Below, in pieces: positions 58,378-64,000 of a stretch of 64,000 nucleotides of DNA; the first letter of the stretch is position 1, and each line of letters begins with the position of its first letter. Source of the stretch: Termitomyces sp. T153 (lineage: Eukaryota > Basidiomycota > Agaricomycetes > Agaricales > Lyophyllaceae). The notes beneath the pieces are model-generated. The model worked only from the letters and a program-made list of their open reading frames with translations, did not search any database and was not told where the DNA came from. The DNA is taken from assembly GCA_018296165.2 (NCBI GenBank), contig JACKQL020000057.1:186001-250000 (forward strand). Direction: 5' to 3'. The position numbers and the translations under genes were made by a program.

Positions 58378-58520
58378 TGAATATTACTACCAGTGTATCA
58401 TCTATAAGACTTCGAATTATTTCACTCTTTATGAAGAATCTGCAATCAAATTACTGACCCCGCGGCCGGGCCGCGCGGGTCTATGCTACTTACGCGTTAA
58501 CATTGTTTTATCCATCTGCC

Positions 58521-61500
58521 ATGTTCTCGCAATTTCGACAGGCCGTCGAAAATTTAGCACCCCATCCTCGGTCCTCTTTGGATGGTCAGTCAGTAGATAC
58601 GCTTCGCGAAAATAGCCTATCTCGCTCTAATTCGCTTGATTCCCCGTCATGCCCTTCCTCGCCCATGTCTTCCAGTCAACTGGCGGAATCAGCCCTAAGT
58701 AATCTTCGCAAGTCTTTGGCTAGTCAACGCTCTGGGAGCATGGGGTCGCCTTCTAGACAAGCTACGACGTCCCCAAGAGAGGGTCGGACGAAGTCACGGC
58801 TGGAAGATAGATTGCGTGCCGCCACTTCCATCATCAGCGAGCCGTCACATTCAGAAACTTCCCAAAGACAATCGCCCTCGATGATATCCACGGTATTCAG
58901 CCATTTTCTCAGGACCCTCTTGTATTTCTGACTTCATCACCATATAGAACCCAGTGACCGTCAACCCTACCGACAAGGAAGACACAAACGCAGCTGATCC
59001 ATGCTTGGAACCGACAACGGAAACATTCGCAGAGACCTTGAACCGAAAGACTTCCTCTAGCGATCCATCAAAAGAGACAGAACTGCCAGACGAGGGCTCT
59101 CCAACCTCACAGCCACCGGCCATTGATACGAAGTTGCCAGAACCGGGCTCTTCAGAGAATTCCTCGAATATTGGACAAGCAACAATATCTCCTGACTCTA
59201 CGGAACCCTGTCACTCTGTCTCAGACAAGCATGAACAATTTTCAGCCCCTGGTCCTTCCCCTGAACATCTGGAGGCTGAGGTTATAGCGCGAAGAGAAGA
59301 TACAACACTCACTCAGCCGTTCGACACGGCTGAACTTGCAAACGGGCGTAGCCCAGTAAGCAATGAGCAGATCATCGCTGAATTACTGCCGTCAGATCCT
59401 GGTCAAGACGCCTTTTCCAAAAGTAGTGACAAGACATCGGGTTCGGAGAAAGAAACGAGTATTGAGGAACTTCAAGAAAAGTTAAAGCAGGTGGAACAAC
59501 GGTTCACAGGTATGCTTGTTACGAGTATTTCCCCCGGGAATCTCTTATTGGTTTTTCATAGTTGTCTCCCTATCTTTCAAACGTTTGCAGGAAGAGAAAC
59601 AAGCCGCTGACCGTGTATTTCAAGAATTCACTCCACTGGAAAGCATACACGACACTTCAGCTCTCCGTGAATATCTCGGTAATCTGAAGTCAACCACTGA
59701 GGTTAGTATGGTTCATCTATCTTAACTATGCAATGCCATACCTAACTAACCCCTTTATAGATTTTCCAAGATGAAATCAAGCGTCTGAATGACAAACTTG
59801 AAGGTAGAGCTATGCAATCCGGCTCAGAAGGATAGATCTGACTTTTTTCATGACAGTCCAAGAAGACCGTCTCGAAGAGTTGCGAAACACTCATCATCTG
59901 GAGTCTTCTTCTCGGTCCCTTCAGATTGAAAAATTGCAGAGGGAACTATCGGAAGCAGAAGCCCTTCTAAAAGCAGCGCAGAAAGCAGATGCTCAAGCTG
60001 AAGAGACCGCAGGCGAACAAAAGACAGAAATTGACAAATTGCGAAAAGAGCTTGAACGTGCGAAACTACTTGCGAAGGAAGAAGAAGAAAAGCGTGTTAA
60101 GGCCATCAGCTTATTGAAGACTGTCCGGCAGAAGCTCGTGAAAGCTGAGAAGGATAAGGAGGATGCCGCCACCACGGCGACTCTGTTGCAGGAGAAGGAG
60201 AAAGAAGAGAAGGAGAAAGAGCAAGCGGAAAAAACGAAATTACGCAGCGAGCTTGATACCGCCAACTTGGAAAGAGAGAAGGCCCTCGCGGCGCTTAAAG
60301 TTCAATTCGAAAAAGAGATTGCGAGCTTAAAGGTTCGGTACGACAAGGAGATCACGGCATACAAAGGGCAGTATGAGGCCGAACTTGACTTGACCAAGGT
60401 AAGATTAATTATCTTCCGTGAAAAGCAATTCGGGTTCAATGAATGTTTTACTCAATCTCTAGAGTGCTCATGTTCAAGAAACTTCTGACAAAGAAGCCCA
60501 AATACGGTCCTTACAGCAATCCTTAGCCCTCGTCACCAAAGACAAGAATTCCTTTTTCGACGATTTGCAACTGCGCCAGGCAGAGTTGGAATCTGCACAG
60601 TCACATCTCGAGGGCTTGGAGAGCCAGAACACTGAATATCAGTATCAATTACGTGAACTTGGTGATCGTTATACCCTGCTCAAAGATGATTTTACAGAAG
60701 TCCAGCGTGAATTAGAGGCTAGATCACGAGAACCAGCGATTTCGTCGAATGAAATAGACCGTCTCCTATCAGCCGCTGAGTCGAAATACGAATTGAGGCT
60801 CTTCGACCTAAAGAAGCATCTTGAGGCAGTGGAAAGGGAACGCAACGATAGTGACGTTGAGTGGAGTCGAAAACTTCGTGACAAGACAAGAGAGGTTGAT
60901 GACTTGAAACGACTTACCAGTATGGTTGCTCAGACGGAGGAACAACACGAAGAAACCGTGGCAGGACTAAGGGCCAACATAACAACATTGGAGGGAGAGC
61001 ATCGTCTCCTCTCGGAGCAGCTCCAGGAACTTCGACAAACGAATACCAGTGTTCGAGAATCTGAGGTAAAGTTTTATCTCTCACACACGAATGGATGAAT
61101 GTTGTTCATGGATTGTCCAGAAATCTTGGAGATCACAAGAACAAGAGTTGACCCTAAAAATCAACGTGTTGGAACAGCTTGTGGAGGAGAGTAAACAACG
61201 TGAAAGTCACCTGCGTGCTGGAAATAAGGTCGGTTTTGAAAGTGACAATAACCCTTGCTCATACTCCGGTTATTATAGACTCTTCGTGAAGAACTACGAA
61301 AAGTCCAGTCTTCTGCTGCTCTGCTTGAGCGACAACGAAATCCGGGTGTAGGATATTGGATCTCTCGTTCCGTTGAGAATAATGCCACCGCTAGTCAGGT
61401 CTCAGTAAACTCTCCCACCACTGGAGTGATATCCCGAGTCAGTTCTCCTGATTCGGAACATAAAAACGGAAATGACGAGGAAATTAATCTGGAGTATCTG

Positions 61501-61676
61501 AGAAATGTTATTTTGCAATTCCTAGAACACAAAGAGATGAGGGTATGTTCCATTCAACGTGATGATCTAAGCGATAAATCAACCATTCGATTTTCCAGCC
61601 AAATCTCGTGAAAGTATTGTCCATGATTCTTCACTTTACCCCACAGGAGACGCGGAGACTAGTTGCTAAAGTATAG
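58521..61676 (+). CDS. Golgin with C-terminal GRIP domain (Imh1-like)
   Basis: Coiled-coil tether at the trans-Golgi, recruited by Arl1. It starts MFSQFRQAVENLAPHPRSSL. The N-terminal ~400 residues are Ser/Pro-rich and disordered. Long coiled coils follow (EELQEKLKQVEQRF, KLRKELERAKLLAKEEEEKR, LLKDDFTEVQRELEARSREP). The C-terminal GRIP domain reads INLEYLRNVILQFLEHKEMR, then PNLVKVLSMILHFTPQETRR, with the critical Tyr in LEYLRN. Start chosen at the in-frame ATG 58521 because the N-terminus matches FSxFRxAVE golgin starts. Many introns. Confidence 0.92.
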
Positions 61677-62203
61677 TTGGAGTCCTTACCAACGATCACA
61701 AGTATGTAGATAGATACAAGTGTACGTACTATATTTTAGTTTTGCTAAAGGACTTGTTCTTGACTATATTGAGTATCCCGTGGTAGCTAGCACTGTATTC
61801 CACCGAGCAAAGAGTTTCGACGTTTCCTATTCGTTCCCAGCGGTGGAGTGTACCGATGAGGAAGCTAAAGGACAAGTATCTGCGGGTGCGGTAGTGCGAA
61901 ATACATTCAAGAGGAGAACATCCTTTGGGATTCAGTGGCCACAAAACAGACGCGATGACTCGGAGAATCATCTGAAGGATGCAAAACTCGCTTGGGTGCT
62001 ATTTTCCAGGCAGATTCATCAACTCGACATAATTGAAGTACAAGACAACTCAACGAATATTTTTCCTTTTGTCCTGATCAGTGATTCCTGAACTCGACGC
62101 GTCAGTCACATGACCTAACACGGCTCGTTTCTCTATAGCCTTGCTCAACTGGCTTCTATCCTTCTTTGGTTTGTTGGTCATATGTTGGCTCAGAAAAGCA
62201 CAA
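61677..62203. other. Gap between IMH1 and MED5
   Basis: 527 bases. A plus-strand open frame covers 61720-62091 (coherent but unrecognised) and an opposite minus frame covers 61729-61971. Neither has family resemblance. It should include the MED5 promoter. ACGCGT occurs at about 62097. Confidence 0.4.
61720..62091 (+). CDS. Possible uncharacterised small protein
   Basis: Open frame of 123 residues containing VVASTVFHRAKSFDVSYSFP and a basic NTFKRRTSFGIQWPQNRRDD. No known domain, no clear splice support. It lies in the short gap between IMH1 and MED5, so it may be chance or a lineage-specific gene. Confidence 0.25.
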   Translation: MYVLYFSFAKGLVLDYIEYPVVASTVFHRAKSFDVSYSFPAVECTDEEAKGQVSAGAVVRNTFKRRTSFGIQWPQNRRDDSENHLKDAKLAWVLFSRQIHQLDIIEVQDNSTNIFPFVLISDS

Positions 62204-64000
62204 ATGTCGTTGGCTGAACTTACAAGAAACTGTTTCCAAAGTGGTATATCCTCTTCCAAAGTTAGTAACTCTGTTATTTGTCAACGTACAGCTATTGATT
62301 TAGCTGATAAATAGTGGCTAGAGCTGTGTAAACTATTCATCTCAAGACAAGAATTATCTCGGTCTCGAGAGGTGACAGAAGTAGACCTGAGTAGTGCGTG
62401 GTTTTGTATATGGGAATACCAGAGGCTTGTACTGATTTCGGGCGTCTATATGCCACAGATTCGGTCCTCGTGCTCTGCCGGTTTTATCCCGGGGACCCAG
62501 ATCTTCAGGGATACTTGGAACATGCAATACACGATGGTTCACTTTCGATTGCTACTTTCGTGGCAACATTGTTGCAGGCTGCTCGATCATCTGAACTACA
62601 CTCTCCGGCCACTCTTGACATGCTTTGTCGTGTTGCATTGGATGCCCATTACTCTTCTGGAGTGTCACCCATTGGTTCCGTGGTTGGCTATAACGAGTCC
62701 ACAATCACTGTATTAGGCATTGTACAGGACGCTCTCGCCTTGTTACGGACAACTCACTCCCTTCCACTCTCACATTTCCATCAATTAACAGCATCTGCAT
62801 CCGAACTTGTAATACTCCTGCTTTCATGTGCATCTGATTTCTCACAAATTCCTACTGCTCAAGCCATGGTATATTTTGCTGATGCCAACGACCTCCTACA
62901 AAATTTTCAGCTTGCGCCAGATGTTCAACGAGTACTAGAAACATTTGTGCTCTCTCTAAGTCTTCTCATTGGTGACGACGTGAAGGTGGCAAGAGAAGCA
63001 CAAATGTTGCATCCCATCCCGTTGGCTCTAGGCAAAGGAAGCTTACATGGTTCCGGTTCAGAAACAGACATCGTTACATTCAGCCTATTCTTGCATCATC
63101 TTGTACGTCCTTGAGGAATACCGACTTTGTTCTCCTGACGATGATCCAGGTTTTCTATAGAGCTCACGATTTTGGTGTGGGTGACAATCAAAGTTCAATC
63201 GCCGTACTCGTGGCATTATTCAGATGGACTGCTTGGTCACCTGTAGTGTTCTACACACAACTGTTCCTTTCGGCCTTTACATGCCTCAGTCAGAGTGCTT
63301 CCAAGGCATTGATATGGAAAGCGTTTGTCGTTGGTCGCGTAAGTCCTCGCCTCGCCATTCTTTGATGTCTTCACCACCTGAGTTGAGTGATGCAGCTTCC
63401 TCGATTGATACTCATGTTTGAAGCTGTTGTTAACGCAGAAGGAATCACAAGTATTGATTGGGTAAGTAGGTTTCTCCAGAAACATATAAAAGTATAGCGG
63501 ATTATGAGTGACTTCTAGAAACGTGCTCTTCAAGCTGCCCTCCAGACTAACTTTAGGCAAGCTGAACTCATTTCTCATTGCGATCATGCCATCTCGTTGG
63601 CCAGGAAAGCCAATACATCACAGGACGACGAACTGTAGGTGGATATTTTGGCGAAACGTCGATTTTCTGGCTGACTTGAAAATAGACTCCGATCCTTTTC
63701 TCGAGACCTTCTTCAAACGCTGGTTCAATTGGACCAGATTTCCATGACCTTTGCAATCAGCGTCGACTCTTTCATTTCGAACGATGAATTACTGCGTCTT
63801 CAGACGGAAGCGCAGGACTCTGGTGTCGACCTGGAAGTAAGTGTCGTGTTTTTTTTTCGGTTTCATCTAAGATATCACGGCTATTGATAGGTATATCTTG
63901 AATCGAAGTTCAGTCCAGACATTAACGTTGATGAACTATCATCTTGGATAGATCGTGTTGTGAACGACGATATGTGTCACAGTATCTTGTCAGCAGTCAT
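62204..64000 (+). CDS. MED5: Mediator complex subunit 5 (partial, continues beyond the window)
   Basis: Mediator tail subunit (yeast Nut1) acting in RNA polymerase II regulation. Exon 1 (62204-62260) reads MSLAELTRNCFQSGIS, the family start. Exon 2 (62315-62393) gives WLELCKLFISRQELSRSREV and exon 3 (62459-63102) starts NSVLVLCRFYPGDPDLQGYL. HAFxxxG helical blocks continue: AHDFGVGDNQSSIAVLVALF, FLSAFTCLSQSASKALIWKA, RALQAALQTNFRQAELISHC, VYLESKFSPDINVDELSSW. The protein is all-helical as expected. It runs off the right edge. Confidence 0.88.

Noticed and set aside
62050..62259. Minus-strand open frame of 69 residues at the MED5 start
   Set aside because: It overlaps MED5 exon 1 (plus strand, MSLAELTRNCFQSG) which has family resemblance and good splice sites; the minus frame is a shadow.

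Overview
The window reads as nuclear DNA from a basidiomycete fungus, most likely an Agaricomycete (mushroom-forming). Genes are compact and rich in short GT-AG introns of about 45-70 bases, intergenic gaps are small, and the recognisable proteins are ordinary fungal ones (eisosome Pil1, Ssh4-type SPRY adaptor, Spp1/COMPASS, Vam7, Mediator subunit 5). No bacterial operon, CRISPR array, transposon or virus was seen. Gene models were rebuilt by hand from splice signals and protein-family resemblance. Exon phases close to an intact frame in most genes where I checked them.

Layout. 0-4 kb: 3-ketoacyl-CoA thiolase (-), mitochondrial ribosomal bL32m (-), complex I subunit NDUFA5 (+), a tRNA-Ser with a tiny intron (+) and LSM1 (+). 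4-14 kb: a very long Spp1/CFP1-like PHD protein (-), a Stm1/SERBP1 RNA-binding protein (+), a histidine-phosphatase protein resembling TFIIIC tau55 (+), MEMO1 (-) and ribosomal eL32 (-). 14.5-20.2 kb: the APC/C activator Cdh1 (-) and a PAS-kinase-like kinase (+) diverge from a promoter holding three 56-base tandem repeats, each with CACGTG; then EF-1alpha (+). 20-25.4 kb: a mucin-like membrane protein (-), an unresolved stretch and a dienelactone hydrolase (-) with an apparent frameshift. 25.7-34.5 kb: a GNAT-like membrane protein (+), Elongator ELP5 (+), a Ser-rich protein with a 67-residue duplication (-), mitochondrial aspartate aminotransferase (-) and cytosolic AspRS (+). 34.9-45.3 kb: a small membrane protein (+), Pil1 (-), eIF4E (-), an MTM1-type mitochondrial carrier (+), Vam7 (-), an SRPBCC-like protein (-), a membrane methyltransferase (-) and AMPK gamma/SNF4 (-). 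45.4-54 kb: Ssh4/Ear1-like (+), two uncharacterised proteins, RIO2 (-), NAA40 (+, with an apparent frameshift) and NDUFB11 (+). 54-64 kb: glycine cleavage H protein (-), mitochondrial EF-Tu (-), PEX14 (+), golgin IMH1/GRIP (+) and the 5' part of Mediator MED5 (+), which runs off the end.

The genes form no pathway cluster; this is housekeeping chromosome. Many neighbours are divergent pairs sharing promoters of roughly 100-600 bases (Spp1/Stm1, Cdh1/kinase, AAT/AspRS, RIO2/NAA40, EF-Tu/PEX14). Mitochondrial and peroxisomal functions are frequent. I found no convincing new defence, toxin or biosynthetic system. The most unusual signals are the triplicated E-box promoter, several GC-AG introns, two apparent frameshifts in otherwise conserved genes, and a cryptic cysteine-rich multi-exon stretch near 23 kb.
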